From: Acridotheres tristis
Taxonomy: Eukaryota > Chordata > Aves > Passeriformes > Sturnidae
Length of the DNA: 64,000 bases
Assembly (NCBI GenBank): GCA_037013685.1
Contig: CM072894.1
Coordinates: 32,605,029-32,669,028 of the forward strand
Direction of reading: 5' to 3'
The position numbers and the translations under genes were made by a program. Position 1 is the stretch's first letter, and each line of letters starts with the position of its first letter. Shown here one piece after another: positions 29,201 through 42,226 of the stretch. The notes below the pieces were generated by a model, which made no database searches, had not been told where the DNA came from, and worked only from the letters and a program-made list of their open reading frames with translations.

Positions 29201-30199
29201 TCCAGTTACAGTCATGCGCTTCTAATTTTTGAAAAGGTTAACACAGTTTTATCTTTAATAGCTGCTTGATCATTGCAGAAGCTAACAAGTCATGTTGGAA
29301 ACATTAGTCAGGGAGACAGGGGAATATATCTGGGTGTCTCACACAATTATAAGGAGAGTTATTCTCCTGCTGTTATCACTGCATTACCATGGCTGGTATT
29401 GAAATGACATATTTATTAGGGGAGAGTACATGAGGTTCAAGAAGCTTTGGGTGCTCGCCAGTAGTGGAGTGTTTGCCTCTCCTCTCCTCCATCTGGTCAT
29501 CTGTGTGTCCAAACCATCTTGTGAAAATAGTCAGGCTATTGCTGCTCCTCTTATGTTCAAGGGTTTCATACTGGCACTTTCACTGAAGGGCATCACCACG
29601 TTCTCTGCCTCAGTAATTTGATTAAATGGCAGAGTGCTGTGTCAGGTAGCTTCTTTTTTAAAATGTATTTAATTAAGCATATGCAACTTTGTGTCAATTG
29701 TCTTTGAAAAATGAATTATAATACAAAATTTATTGTTCATTTTAAAAAGCAGTCTTGTGATTATCCCCACATCTTCTCTCTGATCAGATCCAGCCAAGCT
29801 CTCATCTCTCCTGCTTTGGTGTTCCATCTTGGGAGAGATTAATAACAGGAACTGGAGTCCCAAGGAAACTAGAGCCATGGAACAGGTCAAGGAACATAAG
29901 CAAAATCAGTGGCCTCTCCTGTGGTTCCACTCTCTTTCCAACAATTCAGACTAAGAAATGTTATAATTCTTCCTGTGTTTTGAGTCACTACGTGCTCTGG
30001 GAAAAAGGTAGGTGGATGCAAATATGTTTAAGTTGCTTTTTCACTGGAAAAAAACCTGTATTAACTTGGGGATCAGCACACAGATATAATGTTATTTGGC
30101 AGTTGTCCATGACTACGGCTTATTTCTAGTGAGGTATTTCTGTTTGCTTTAGTTCATAAAATACTTTGCAAAGACAGACTACAAACAAAACTGTATTCT

Positions 30200-30370
30200 T
30201 TTTTATTGCAAAATATATTATTATATTTTTGTACATTACAGATAAATACATAAATAATAATATATCTATATATTAATAATATATTTGTATCAAAATCTAC
30301 ATTTGTAGAGAGAAACAGATATGGACATTGATATAATTATAGATATAAATATCCATATGGATATTCCCAA
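30200..30370. repeat. AT-rich low-complexity segment
   Basis: Dense TA, TATA and ATAAATA words without a strict period. Such tracts are common in vertebrate intergenic DNA. It may be a decayed TA microsatellite. Confidence 0.6.
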
Positions 30371-30629
30371 AAGCATTTTGTGTCTAAGAAATTAGTAGTC
30401 TAAGTCAAATAGAACTAGCAACATCTGCAGCTGTTACAAGGTTGCTATTTATTTTTAATAAAGTAACAAAAATTGTAAAATTCATTGGTTTAGAGAAAGC
30501 ACACATTGCATGTAGGGCACGAAGAAATACTCAGTGCAAGAAGATTGATGTTTATCCACACCTAACTACATTTTAGCTGAATATAGGTTAATATTACAGC
30601 ACCTTTCATAACAATTTTCACTAGATTCC

Positions 30630-30702
30630 ATGGCAGGGAAGTCAGAATAAGATGAGCTCTAAGTTCATTTCCACACCAAGCCATTCTATGAGTCCATGGT
30701 TT
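30630..30702 (+). mobile_element. CR1 LINE, very short decayed 3' end
   Basis: Recognisable as the last approximately 70 bases of CR1: AAGATGAGCTCTAAG, a diverged CATTTCCACACCAAGCC for the usual CCTTCCAACCCAAGCC, then ATTCTATGAGTCCATGG for the terminal ATTCTATG units. The divergence suggests an older insertion than the other copies. Confidence 0.78.
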
Positions 30703-32180
30703 TAGTGGCTTAGTGTTACTACTTGAAGGATCATTATTTGCTGTAGTTGCCTAAAGATTCCATATTGCTTTTAAGTGGGGAAAAGAACTAATGAAGTTGT
30801 ACAATTTGAGTAATCAAAGCTAATAATTAAATAAGGCTGTAAATTGCATCTATGGAACTGTTCTGCGTTTTTTCTGATGTCCTAATTTTAATGATTTTGT
30901 TGAGCTTTAAGAGCAGAAGCTTAAGAGAAATTAAGTGCTCCCCATCTAGAGCTGATGACCAGAGATTGTGGAACACCCCAAAATAATTAAAATTCTAGCT
31001 GAAAGCCCAGCCCACATTCATTGTAATGTAATAACATTTTGATGCAGTTACTGCAGTGATTACTTAATAGTTACTTGATTTTTACAGTATCATGTGAAAG
31101 TATTTTGGAATTACAAAAAATTCTATAGAAGAAGCAAAAGGGACAAAAATTGAGTCTTTTGGCTTGCACAGTTTCTGGAGAGGTCTCTGACCTGTGCTGT
31201 GGGTGTGCACTTGGGGCAAACCCTGATGTCCTTTTTGCTGGTGAGCAGGGAGGGTACTTGGGACATCTAGAGCAGTAAAGAGGGAAAAAATATCTCCACT
31301 AAAACTTGTTAGTTCAACACCACAAGCTGGGAGGGAAATGCTTTGACTGATAACTGGGGGCAAGTCTATAATGTTTGTGGACAGTAGAACACAAGTCTGG
31401 CCACACCAGAGGCCAGAAAAAGGAAGAGAGAGGTGATTTTTTTTCTTTAGCATTTTGAGATAAAGACTGTTTTTATGGGTTTGGAATTTTTTTCCTAGCT
31501 AGAGCACTCTCTTAATTTTCTTTATTTAGACTGTTTGCACACACATATTTTCTGGTGTTGGAATTCTCTGCTGCTTAATGTAAACACTGGGCAACATCTC
31601 AGTTATTTTATCAAGAGTGTTGCACTAAACATGAATGTGTCAACACATGAATAAACCTAGAAAAATTTAAAATAATTGGACAACTAGCTTCTATTGCAGC
31701 CTCCAGTTCACTAAACTAATAGCAAATGTGAATGCCATAATGGAAATATTGAGGCCTACAGTGCAGAAAACGCATAAAATGCTAAATGAATTAAGGAAAC
31801 CCTGGTCATCGAATTACAACAGGGAAGGAAAACCTGACCCCAGGAGAAGGAAAATGGAACTGAAACTCCTGCTAAAATTGTGACAGGCTTTGGTCATAAT
31901 CCATCATCTAAATCCATATGTGTGTCCCCTGAGTTTAACCTCAGTGTCACAAAAAACCCAAACCCCAGCCTGCAAAATACAGAACTGGGGTAAATTAAAG
32001 AAGTGCCTGCTTCTGCCTTCCCCCCAGGGAAAGGTGCTGCTGGTACCAAAGCTCTGGAGGCACCTGGAACTTGTAGCAAAGAACAAAACCAGTGTGGAGC
32101 AGCTCACAGGCTGGGAAGAGCATCTCAAAAGATGCCTCACAAAATCATCATTAAAAAGGCTCCTTCAACCTGTCAAGTTT

Positions 32181-32240
32181 AAAAAAAAAAAAAAAAAAGA
32201 CAAAAAAACCCCAAAAAGCCTCCCAAAAAACCCAAACCAA
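32181..32240. repeat. Poly-A tract with A-rich extension
   Basis: Eighteen consecutive A followed by A/C-rich sequence. It could be the remnant tail of a plus-strand retro-inserted transcript, but no recognisable body or target-site duplication was found. Confidence 0.8.
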
Positions 32241-33077
32241 CTAAACAGAAGATAGGAACAAACTTCCAACAGATGTAGCTGTCATTTAAGATTAAAGCAA
32301 AAAGCTGTGGTACAAAACCTTACGATGTGTGCAATCACCCTTGTTTCTAGTAAAGCAAAAGCAGCAACGTTTCCCAAAATATATCCGTTAAAAATAAAGG
32401 AACAAAGTGCACCAACAGTAATTAAATCAAGGCACTGAGCAGAAGAGCTCCACAATCTGTCCACACATGCATCCTATAAGTACCTCAAAGCCCAGTCCTC
32501 AGGGACCAATAATCCCTCTAAGAAATTATTTACTCTCCTTGCCACAAAACGTGCTGAAACATGAAGCCATAAATTCTCCTGCTGAAAAGAGGAAAATATA
32601 CCAGTTTTAAAGTGAGAGGAACAGAGGAGAGGAATGGTTAACTAAACTCACAGAGTGTGCCCTGCTGAGCCTGGGCAGGGGAACACTGCTGGAGCCTTGG
32701 CTTGGGATCAAGTGCCTATGAAAGAAGAAGGGAAGATGGTTGTTTTAGGAAAAAAGATCCATTTCAAATAAGGCAGCCACGGTATCTAACACAAGTTAGT
32801 GGTGCTTCCAAAAAAAAACCTCCTGGAAATGCAGCAACTTTCCCATACTCATCTGTGCTGTGTCCAAACACTGCTTGTGTCCCCTCAACCAGAGGTGTGA
32901 ATGGGACAGAAAACATCTCATGTCTCCAGAGCCTTTTCCAGTTTCTGGGATCAGGGAGGATTGAGGGAATAGGTCATTCCATGCCCAAAGTGGGAATGAT
33001 TGCTTTCAGGTGAAAGGAGCTTATTGCCATGGCCAAAATCCACTTTTACTCAAGTAGCAGCGAGCTGTCTTTGTATA

Positions 33078-33099
33078 TAAAAAAAATAAAAAAAAAAAA
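33078..33099. repeat. Poly-A tract with one T interruption
   Basis: A-rich simple repeat, eight to twelve A on either side of a single T. Confidence 0.75.
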
Positions 33100-36000
33100 G
33101 CATCATGGAAATATGTCTAAACTCTTGCATACTTAATTTATAAAGAAAAGTATATTTTTGGTTGATTTTTCTTTCTGAAATTATGTTTTCCCATTCTACA
33201 TAGATGACTTTAAACCATCCTTCTGTGTTGTTTCACCTAATACCTGAACACTTGCATAAAGGAAACGTCATTTTCAGATTACTGCTTCTGCCACACACAT
33301 TAGAATTCCTTCCCTAGGGAATGAAATCCTAATTTTTAACAGCTAATCCAATTATTTGCATTTTAAATATCATCTTGATTAATCACTGACAAGCTACTCA
33401 GTATGAGACACTAGTCAAGTGAATATATTTTAAAAGTACTATATAATCAAGCCATTTAACCAAGCATTTTATATGTCTCAGGACAAAACAAACCTCTGTC
33501 AATAAAATTACAAGGCATATCACAATCTACAACAGATGCTTTATTGAATTCTTTAAATATATTACTCCATTAGCATCAGTTCATGTCAGTGTGGCACATC
33601 AGGTGAAGGCTTCTTAAATGAGCACGAGATAAAGGATGGACCTGTTGCAGCAATAGATTTACTGTTATGGATTTAAGAGGTCTCTGCTGTATTCACATTA
33701 CTTTATTACCATTTAGCACATTCTAATTAAAAATAAAAAGACTTCTTCCCTTCGCCTCCTTCCCTTGTGCATTGAGAAGTGATTTAATTCTACAGAGAAA
33801 GAGCAAACGACAGATCAAAAGAAAATGTTAGACTATAAATTACCTGCTTCTCTGGACATATGGACTATTCATTAAGTATGAGGTTGAATGTTAGTTAAAT
33901 TGCTTGGCTGTCAGATATGCTAATTCAACCGAGCCATTTTCTACACCGTGTACGACATTCCCATGCTGTGATTTAGGGAATTGTTTCTCATCTGGAAGCT
34001 CTGGCTCCCAGAGACTCTCCAGCCACATCTTTGCTGGTGTAACAAGGTCTGGCACTGCTCACAAGGCCAGGCAGGTGTCTGCTCTGCCACTACCACCCAA
34101 AACCTGATATTCACTTAATTAGCACTGGATCACATCCTGAGAAGGTAAGCAATCTCAGTGGATGAACAGCCCAAAAAAATTGCTAGGAATAGAAAGGACA
34201 GCAGATTTGTCCTTCTCTCGGAAAAGCTCAAGTTTGCCTTTATGGAAATGAAATGCTGGGCTCCCCATATTTCAAAGTTTCCACATCTTTAAAGACAGCC
34301 CATGAACAGCAGGGCAAGGCAGGCAAATTGCACTCAAAATAGAAATGGAGTTGCAAACAAAACCTACTTTGGTGACAACCTAAAAATTAATGGCAGAGTG
34401 GATAGCTCATGCCTTTTGGTACACTTGGAGGGGGTTGTGCAAAGTACCTACATCAGTACTACATTTTATTATTTAATTAAAACCTCCCATAGACATTTTT
34501 GTATTTATGCAAATTTTTGAGAGGGGAAAATTGTTGTTATTATGAATGAAAGTCCTGAATCCTCATTGTTGGATTTTTATTTTAAATTTTGATGGCTCTA
34601 ATAATTCAGAAAATTAATAATGAGACGATTTGCACTGGATAGATCCTAACAAATCCCTGCCAGAACCAGCTTAGCCCTTAGCATAGCTGAGTGAATGCAA
34701 TTTAGCATTCTCCAGCAACCCTTTGCTCTTCCCAGGCTTCCTTTCATCAGAGACTTGCCAAAGTGTTTTGAACTGCTTGGTTATTTCTGACTTAGATAAA
34801 CACCCTGTAGGAAATTAGATTAATACTAGTTCACAATGGGAAACCCTTATGACCCTGTTTCATTATTACCACTCCTATCATCATTCACATCATGAATAAA
34901 GATGTGGGGCATTGCTCCTGGAAATACATTATGCTGCTAAAAGGCTGCATTTTTCTAAAGTTACCTTCACCTTGCTGGAAGAGATGGTTTCAGGCAGGTT
35001 GTCTGGAAGAGCTTCACATTTGCCAAAGTGAGCTGATACAGTGAACCTCCAAAAAGCAAGGCTAAGAAACAGCAGATACTGCCTTAGACTAGGGATTTGT
35101 TTTCTTTAGGATCATTTTTAGCTTACCTAGTCTCAGATTAAATTTTTTCCCCGTTGTTGGGACAGATGAAGAAAGCTGGGCTTTAATCACAGGCTGGCAT
35201 TGCACTTCAATATGGTTTGTGCTTGATGAGTTTCCCACTCGAAGAGCACGTGGTTAAAATTTTATTTGGGACATTTTCCTACAGAGTAAATTTACCAAAA
35301 GGAAATTCAGTTCCGTGAGAGGAGAGAAATTTTCTGTGTATGTCAAACCTCTTCAGTCGTTTGGGCTATAATGAAGAACATGTTATCCAGCTTTAACTGG
35401 GTATTCATGTCAGGGAGAAGATTTCAACTACTTAGCAGGAATTTGGTTATAGAAATCAGGGCTCTCAGTGTCATTTCTCTGAGAAAGTACTGCTAATTAA
35501 TCCTGTTGTGGCAGGAGTCACCAAGCAATTTTGTTGCAACAGCCTTGAAGTAATTTTATTCGGAGAGAAGGCAAATCAGAATTTTTGTCTGAAAAAGCAC
35601 AGTATTGTTCTCTGTTCTCCTAAAGAGTGGCCCTTTGAGAGAAGTTGTCAGACAGTGGAGAACTTGTTTTTGCATTTTGTTCTCCATCTTTCCAGGGAGT
35701 TTCAAGGACAGAGCATCTTTCTGGGAACTGAACTGTGGTTCATGAGCTGAAGTTTTCAGGAGACTGGGTTATGGTTTGCCTGAATATGCCCTTTTGCTCT
35801 GATGAGATTGGTGAGGATATGTACAAAGTAAGTTAAACTCAGACTGTAGCCAGACTCTGCTGCACTAATTTCTCCTCCTTGAACTATTCTCTAAGGGCAA
35901 TGCTAAGCACTCAAATGTACATAACTTAACAGAATGACACTGAACGTCTGGCCAATTGGAGAAAGCATAAATCTGAATTAAAATGTCCACTTTTGAAGAT

Positions 36001-37341
36001 TTTTGGTTACTGACACTTATTGCAATAGCTTTGCAATCAAACCCAGAAAATGCAATTGTGCATGAGTTTGTAAGGTTTTATTTGTAAATAATTAATATTT
36101 TGTCTCATTGGCAGTGGATACAGAAAGTTTGCAGTGGTTGGAAAGATGAGGGGAGGGGTAGTTCCCACTTCAGTACTCAGAGCTGCTAAACTTAAAATTC
36201 AAGCTTCATTTCCATAAACGTGAAATATGAGGGTGAGAAGTGATTTAAATTTATGAATGGGGAATAAAATTCTCCTGCTCTAAAGCTCTCTTACCATGCA
36301 CTAATAGTAGAATGGTAGATTATGATAGAATGGTTTGTGAATTTACATTGTGACTAAACTACAGATTGAACCAGTTCTGAGCTTTCAGAACATCAGAGTT
36401 AGATGACACACAGTACTGTGTAATTGTCGATTATCACAATATATCCATAAAGAAAAAGTCATTAAACAGCAGTGAAACTGCAGATGACATGAAAGCTATC
36501 TAAATGTTTCTAAATTTAGCTCAATTAAAATAATAGACCAGTGTGAAAAATAGTGCTTAAGAAGTCTGAGGGGAGAAAAAATTATTCTAGTGATCTAGTA
36601 ATCTGTGCTCTTTATAAACAAAGCTCTAAAGATTCAGAAACAAGATACTGTAATTGAAGTCCATTAAAATCAATAGAGGGATAAAAAGCAGATGGAAATA
36701 GAACAGGAAGGAAAACATGTCACAAGAGTTTCAGGGTACTGATTGTACCAAGGGAGTTTCAAAATATCAGGTTCTCACCTGCAATTTCCACTGAACTAAG
36801 GAAAGATTTTGATGATCAAGAACTGAGGAAGGCTTGGAAATCTGTCTGCTGGTAAATTTTGGCATGAAGCTCTAAGGATGTTGTTCTGCTGACCTTGCTC
36901 AGCCTGTGATTCCACCCCTGTGCCTCTGTTTTTCCTTTTCACAAGGTGTGGACTATAAATTAGTCATAATGCTGAATCACACCCTTTCTGCAGTGCAACA
37001 TTCTCTGATCTGCATTCGCTGCATCTGAAAGGGCAAAGAAAAGTATTTATGTCTGTCCTTAGGCTTGCCACGAATTACCCTGTCAGCACCCAGTATCTCT
37101 AAAAATATATCTGTTACTTAGAGAATTCTTGTCCCCACCCTGTCCTCTTCTCCCTCATGGCCATGAGGATCCTGAGGAGCCTCACCAGGTACAGGGACTG
37201 TATTCCAGCAGTGACAACTTTCATGTTCTGAGTTCATGAGCCCCGCTTCAGCAGCAAAAGATTTTACTTCTATTTGTGTTTTCCATCTGCTTTTTCATCT
37301 TCATCTGTCATTTTCATGATTTTCTTTCTATCTAGGAAGAA

Positions 37342-37431
37342 TGTCACTTTTCCCATTCAGGGAAACACAATTTTAAAGAATGTGATTGTCATTTTTCCTA
37401 TTCAGGGAAATACAGTTTTAAAAAATTTGAT
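37342..37431. repeat. 45-bp tandem duplication, about 87% identical
   Basis: Copies at 37342-37386 and 37387-37431 share 39 of 45 bases, including the block ATTCAGGGAAA. Five of the six differences are transitions. The unit length is a multiple of three, so a small open frame (37274-37471) runs through both copies and gives a repeated FPIQGNT motif. The frame is too short and unsupported to be called a gene. Confidence 0.9.
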
Positions 37432-38999
37432 TTTAAGTGTTGATGCTTTAGAAAAACATACACTAGCATGAGATTTATAAGATATAATTAAATGAGATTT
37501 TGTTGCTTTAGCTTAGAGGAAATTTCCCCTTATTTTCCTGACTCTTCTCTCTATTAAAATAACAGAAAAGGAAGGAAAAATCTACAGCATCCCCATGTAG
37601 TCACCGTTTGAATTTACTGTGCTTGGGTACCCAGCAGACCCATTAGTGAGTATCATTACATACAGACAGTGCTTATTTCAGGAAGAGCATCATATTTGAT
37701 TATGAACTGTGGAACACATATAATTTTAATAATGCTATATTGGCCAGATTAATTGGTTCTTCCTCTTCCATTGTAAGTGGTCTCATCTATTTCAGTATAG
37801 CACAAAATTAAGTTAAGGAACAAATAAAAGCGACAATGGGTCAATTTAATAGTCAGGAGGTTGCACAGCCTGCACCACTTTTCCTGCTTCCACTCAAGAC
37901 AGGCTGCTGTGATAATTTTAACTCTGCCTGGTTAATGATGATGTGAAATGCTGGCCAAATATTGTACACCTTGCTCATGCCAGCAATCCCACTGAACCCT
38001 GGTGTTTATAGCAGTTTCTGTACTCCATCACCCGGATGCCATGAAATGAAGTAGGATAGTCCATTAATTTCTTTTACTGCAGGACTGGCAAACTGAAAAC
38101 TGCACCAATTGATGTGCTGAACAGGGGGCTGGGAGGTTGGAAATGTACCTGATGCTGAATCTTTGCACACAGCTCAAGTAAAAAATAATCATTAATCAAT
38201 AAACAGCAAAATGTATTTTTCAGAGGAATTTTTTTTTTCCAACGAGAAATCAGCTGCTAAAATGGCTGCCATAGGAGAGTTTACCCATTTCAAGTGAGAT
38301 ATTTGTGCAAACTGTCTGACAAACAAAAGAAACAAGATTATTTTGCAGCCACCCTTAAAAGAAATTTTAGGTCCATCAAGCAAAGAGATGATGTGTTACT
38401 GTGCCTATGAGTGCATCTTTGCCTCAGAATTTCCTTTGCCTTCATTTGGTGAACTAATTAATTCCCATTTATGTTTAAGTAAATGATTCTTTGCAGCATT
38501 CACTGACTTAGTCCTTATTGAATAAACATAAACAAAATTTATGGATAACTCTAAACCCAAGTCCTTGAACTGCTGAGAGGACTGTCTTGAGAATTCAGCC
38601 TTCAATTCCTAACTTCTTAAAAAGTCCACAGTAAGTAATGATGCTCAGTATATCAGCCTGATACTGCCTCTGCACATTAGCATTGCTTGGATGGTGTCCA
38701 TAACTCTTGAAATGCTGAAGCCCACAGTAAAAACAAGTACCATCATGAGGCTTTTCTCCCTCAATAAAAACGTTTCTTTGCATGGAGACCTATAAGCCTA
38801 TATCAAAACAACTTGTCTAACTAAATAGCCATTTGCTCAATGCATTTTGGGGAGCAGAAGGGAGTTGAAGGCACAAGTTTCAGTGGGCTAAGCTGCTTGT
38901 CTGGCTTTATTTCCTCTGCCATCTTAAAGATCATAAGCTCAAAGGTGGGTGACATTGGATAAATTGATGTGGGATCTTGTACCTTTGCATTATTTCCTC

Positions 39000-39364
39000 A
39001 GCCTGGAGGAGAGAAGCCTCTGGGGAGACCACATTGAGGCCTTTCAGTACTTAGAGAGGGCTTATAAAAAAGTAAAAAGACTTTTTACATGGGCAGATGG
39101 GGACAGGACAAGAGAGAATAATTTTAATCCAAAGGAGGAGAGATTTAGATTAGGTATTAGGAAGAAATTTGTGGCTGTGAGGGTGGTGAGGCACAGGGTG
39201 CCCAGAGAAGCTGTGGATGCTCCATCCCTGGAAGTGTCCAAGGATGGGTTGGGCAGGGCTTGGAGCAGCCTGGTCTGGTGCAAGGTGTCCCTGCCTGGAG
39301 CAGGGGTTGGAACTGGATGAGCTTTAAGGTTCCATCCCAACCCCAAACATTCTCCAATTCTCTG
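39000..39364 (+). mobile_element. CR1 LINE, 5'-truncated 3' end
   Basis: Starts at AGCCTGGAGGAGAGAAGCC and proceeds through TGGGGAGACC, AGTACTTAGAGAGGGCTTAT, GGACAGGACAAGAGAGAATA, TTTAGATTAGGTATTAGG, GTGAGGGTGGTGAGGCACAG, GTGCCCAGAGAAGCTGTGGA, GCTTGGAGCAGCCTGGTCTG, GGTGTCCCTGCCTGGAGCAG and GGTTGGAACTGGATGAGC, ending in AACATTCTCCAATTCTCTG. This is the longest of the seven CR1 copies in the window. It has no coding sequence left and diverged tail units. Confidence 0.95.
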
Positions 39365-40025
39365 CCTATGGGACACAGACATCTGGCATTTCAGATATAT
39401 CAACAAGAGTGAAGTTTACTAATGTCCCTATAAGTGGTCCCTTTTAGATCTTCAGTCAAAGGCATAAAAATAATATTTAAAAAATAAAAATAATGATTAT
39501 TTAATTTTGCATTGGTGGTATCTACTAATCCCATACTGCCATTGCCTTTGGTTAGTAAAATTTGGGCAAGAAAACTGAGTGTGGACCTGATCCATGGGCA
39601 CTGTGCTGGTGTAAGAAATCTGCTTAAGAAACAAAAGCAGGCAGGTATTTAAAAGAAAAAAGCAGACCAACAAAACTACATTTTCACTTAGAAAAGGAAT
39701 TTTAAAGAGGAAATGGGAAGCAGGCACTGTAGGAGCATTTGTTCTTAGCAGATAGGCAGCATTTTAGAGAATATCCAGACTACAAGGGCAGTAAAATTAA
39801 AATAAAAATGGAACAACTCAATGAAAAGAACAAAAGATTCCAAGAGCAGTGGAGTCCATGTTTAACATAATGAAGAATTCAAAGGAAAAGGAGAAAAATA
39901 ATGAATTTTAAATACTGTTTTCAGCAATACCTAAATCTCTAAGTCTCTAATCAAAACCGAAAGCCTTTGTTCACAGCACAGCAATTACACTTATCAAATA
40001 CAGTGTGCAAGTTTATTTCTTTGGA

Positions 40026-40169
40026 CTTTTTTTTTCCTGGGTTTTTTTTTCTTTTATTCTTTCTTTATTACTCAGTTTTTTTGTTTTCTCTCCTCCTTGT
40101 TTTCTTCTCCCTCACATGTGCACTCTATCCCTTTTTCATAATTTTTCAATGCTTCTTTTTATTTTCATC
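40026..40169. repeat. Pyrimidine-rich tract of about 140 bases
   Basis: Strong T+C excess on the plus strand with runs of T, interrupted by short mixed words such as ACATGTGCA. The open frames over it are phenylalanine- and leucine-rich purely because of the composition. Confidence 0.75.
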
Positions 40170-42153
40170 GAGTTATTTCTAGCAAACCTGAAGATGACAT
40201 AGTGAAAACATGTGTGATAGCCACTCTTGTTGATTTTTGTAACACAAAATTCCTAAAAGTGTGTTTGAGCTTTGACTGTGAATAATTATATTTTGGTGCT
40301 AAGAATGTAACTTGATCCCAATGGAACAATATTGCTTGTTATCTGTTGAGCTGTATTTTGTAAACACAAGGATGTCTCCCAGGGGGATTAGATACCAAAG
40401 TCCTTTGGCATCAGATTTCTGACAACAAGATAAAATAGGAAATTAGGCAGGTGAAAATCAGTTATCTGTAGCTGTGTTCCCTTTGCTGAGACTGCAAACT
40501 CCAAAACAGAGTTTACATTGGTGTCACCCTCAGCAACAATGGCATTCGACAGGAAATGTCTGATATTATAAACTAGCCCATACTCAGCCTCTTACCAGCA
40601 ATGATCACACCAATCATTTCAACATCAGAGTATATAACCCTACAGCAAAAGTCTGAGTAACTTTAAATAATTTTTCTTTAGAGTGGTTTAGCTTGTTGCT
40701 CTCTTTCTGTCATTATATATCTCTCTCCTTTTTTTTTAAGGCTTACATAATTTACATCAGAAACAATTGGGAATAAAATGACGTACATTAGAAAAAATAT
40801 TATAAAGCAAATAAGGCAAGTAAAGCAGAAATCATTGTTTTATTTTATCCTCGGATCTTACCAAATGATTTCTTCATGAAAAGAAAAAGAACTTCAGAAT
40901 CTCTATCTCTGCCCAATTTGGTTAAGCAAAACACAAGAAAGCTGTGGATAGAAGCAGAAAAGCTGCTTTTGAATAATTTACAGTGCAAAGAAACACATGC
41001 ACATCTCGCCTTTCTCGCTTTCCCAACTGATACCAAGCTTTGTGAAATATCACATCTTGCCAGACATATCTGAATGTCATCCCACCCACAGGGTTTTCTA
41101 TAGAAGACAACCTAGAATGCTGCAACATTCATACATTAAGTAGTTTTTGTTTTCTGCCATTATCAGGGCAGAGGAATGTTTTGGTGTACACAGACTAGTT
41201 CCTCACAACATTGCTGATCCCATTAACATAACAAATATCAATAAGGCAATATGAAGCCTCCAAAATTATTGATGCCCATTGACAAAATTTCCATTTCAAG
41301 AAAAGCTTTAAAGACAATTTAAGAGGCTGGTACACAGAGCTTTTAAAAGGCATTGCTGGAGACTGATCATCCTCTATTTTGTCTGCAGCTTCTAAGTCTT
41401 CCAAGCTGTTCATTTTCAGGGAGATTTACATTAGAGAGAAAATTAAAGAGTTTAGATTAAGCATGAAGATTGTTAGATTACAAATAATAAACCAAACCTT
41501 ATTGCCTGAACAAACCAAATTATTGAGATTTTCAGGCTCACCTACAATACTGTTTCTTTTATCACTAGTTTTAACAGTTGTGATAATTCAAGTTTTAACT
41601 AGAAAAAAAAAAAAAAGTCCATTCCTTCAAAACAAACTTGCTGTAGAATTAGCATAAAACAGAGTTTAAATATTTTATTTTTTCAGCAGGATGCTTGATA
41701 TGGTATCTTTTAACTAGAAAAGCATAACTCTGTATTTCCTCAACTAGTGAAAGACTTAAGAAAAAAATAAAATTATATTGCTTTAGTGTTTCCTTGGGAG
41801 ACCTCCTCTTTTCCACTTCTTATGTGATTTCTGAAGTCTCCAAGAGAGAATCACTTATGACATAAAAGAGGGAAAAAATAGAAGCCATTTTCTTTCAGCT
41901 TCTGTGGACTACACTGTAAGTAGGAGTTGCCTCTTTTTTCCCCTAGGAATCATTTTCAGTCAGTTATCAATACTGACAATTTTACCTGTTTAGGAAAGGC
42001 ATGATTGGTTTTGACAGGTCCTAGTGAAGGATGCACACAGTTGTGTGCACCTCTCAGGCTCTGTGCTCTGATTCCTGTCCCAGACACATTAAATCTCTGT
42101 TTTCTGTTGGTTCTGGAATGTTTTTTCCTCTTATCTTGTATTTGCATAAAATA

Positions 42154-42190
42154 AATTATATTTATAATTATAATTATAATTATAAATATG
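42154..42190. repeat. (ATTATA)n short tandem repeat
   Basis: A few TAATTA/ATTATA units, period six, within AT-rich DNA just left of the LTR-like element. Confidence 0.7.
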
Positions 42191-42226
42191 AAAATAAATA
42201 AACGTATATAGATACACACAACAGGA

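Larger units (their letters stand above)
25656..30629. other. Unique non-coding DNA with an A-rich tract
   Basis: No gene recognised. An A-rich low-complexity segment with CCAAA-type units lies at about 26211-26260, just after a run of C. The region 30190-30370 is almost pure A/T. Several short open frames have no support. Confidence 0.55.
30703..38999. other. Unique non-coding DNA, no gene recognised
   Basis: About 8 kb of AT-rich unique sequence. It contains a poly-A run of 18 at 32181-32198 continuing as A-rich sequence to about 32240, an A-rich tract at 33078-33099 and a 45-bp tandem duplication at 37342-37431. The open frame at 31890-32255 only gains its lysine-rich end by translating the poly-A tract. 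I see nothing that supports an exon. Confidence 0.55.
39365..42226. other. Unique non-coding DNA with a long pyrimidine tract
   Basis: No gene recognised. The main visible structure is the T/C-rich stretch at 40026-40169. A short period-6 (ATTATA)-type run at 42154-42190 adjoins the LTR-like sequence that follows. Confidence 0.55.

Noticed and set aside
31890..32255. 121-codon open frame with a lysine-rich C-terminus
   Set aside because: The basic tail is the translated poly-A tract. No domain or splice evidence upstream.
39062..39406. Minus-strand open frames of 66-114 codons
   Set aside because: They lie antisense to the CR1 copy at 39000-39364 and recur as similar peptides at the other CR1 copies, so they are repeat shadows.
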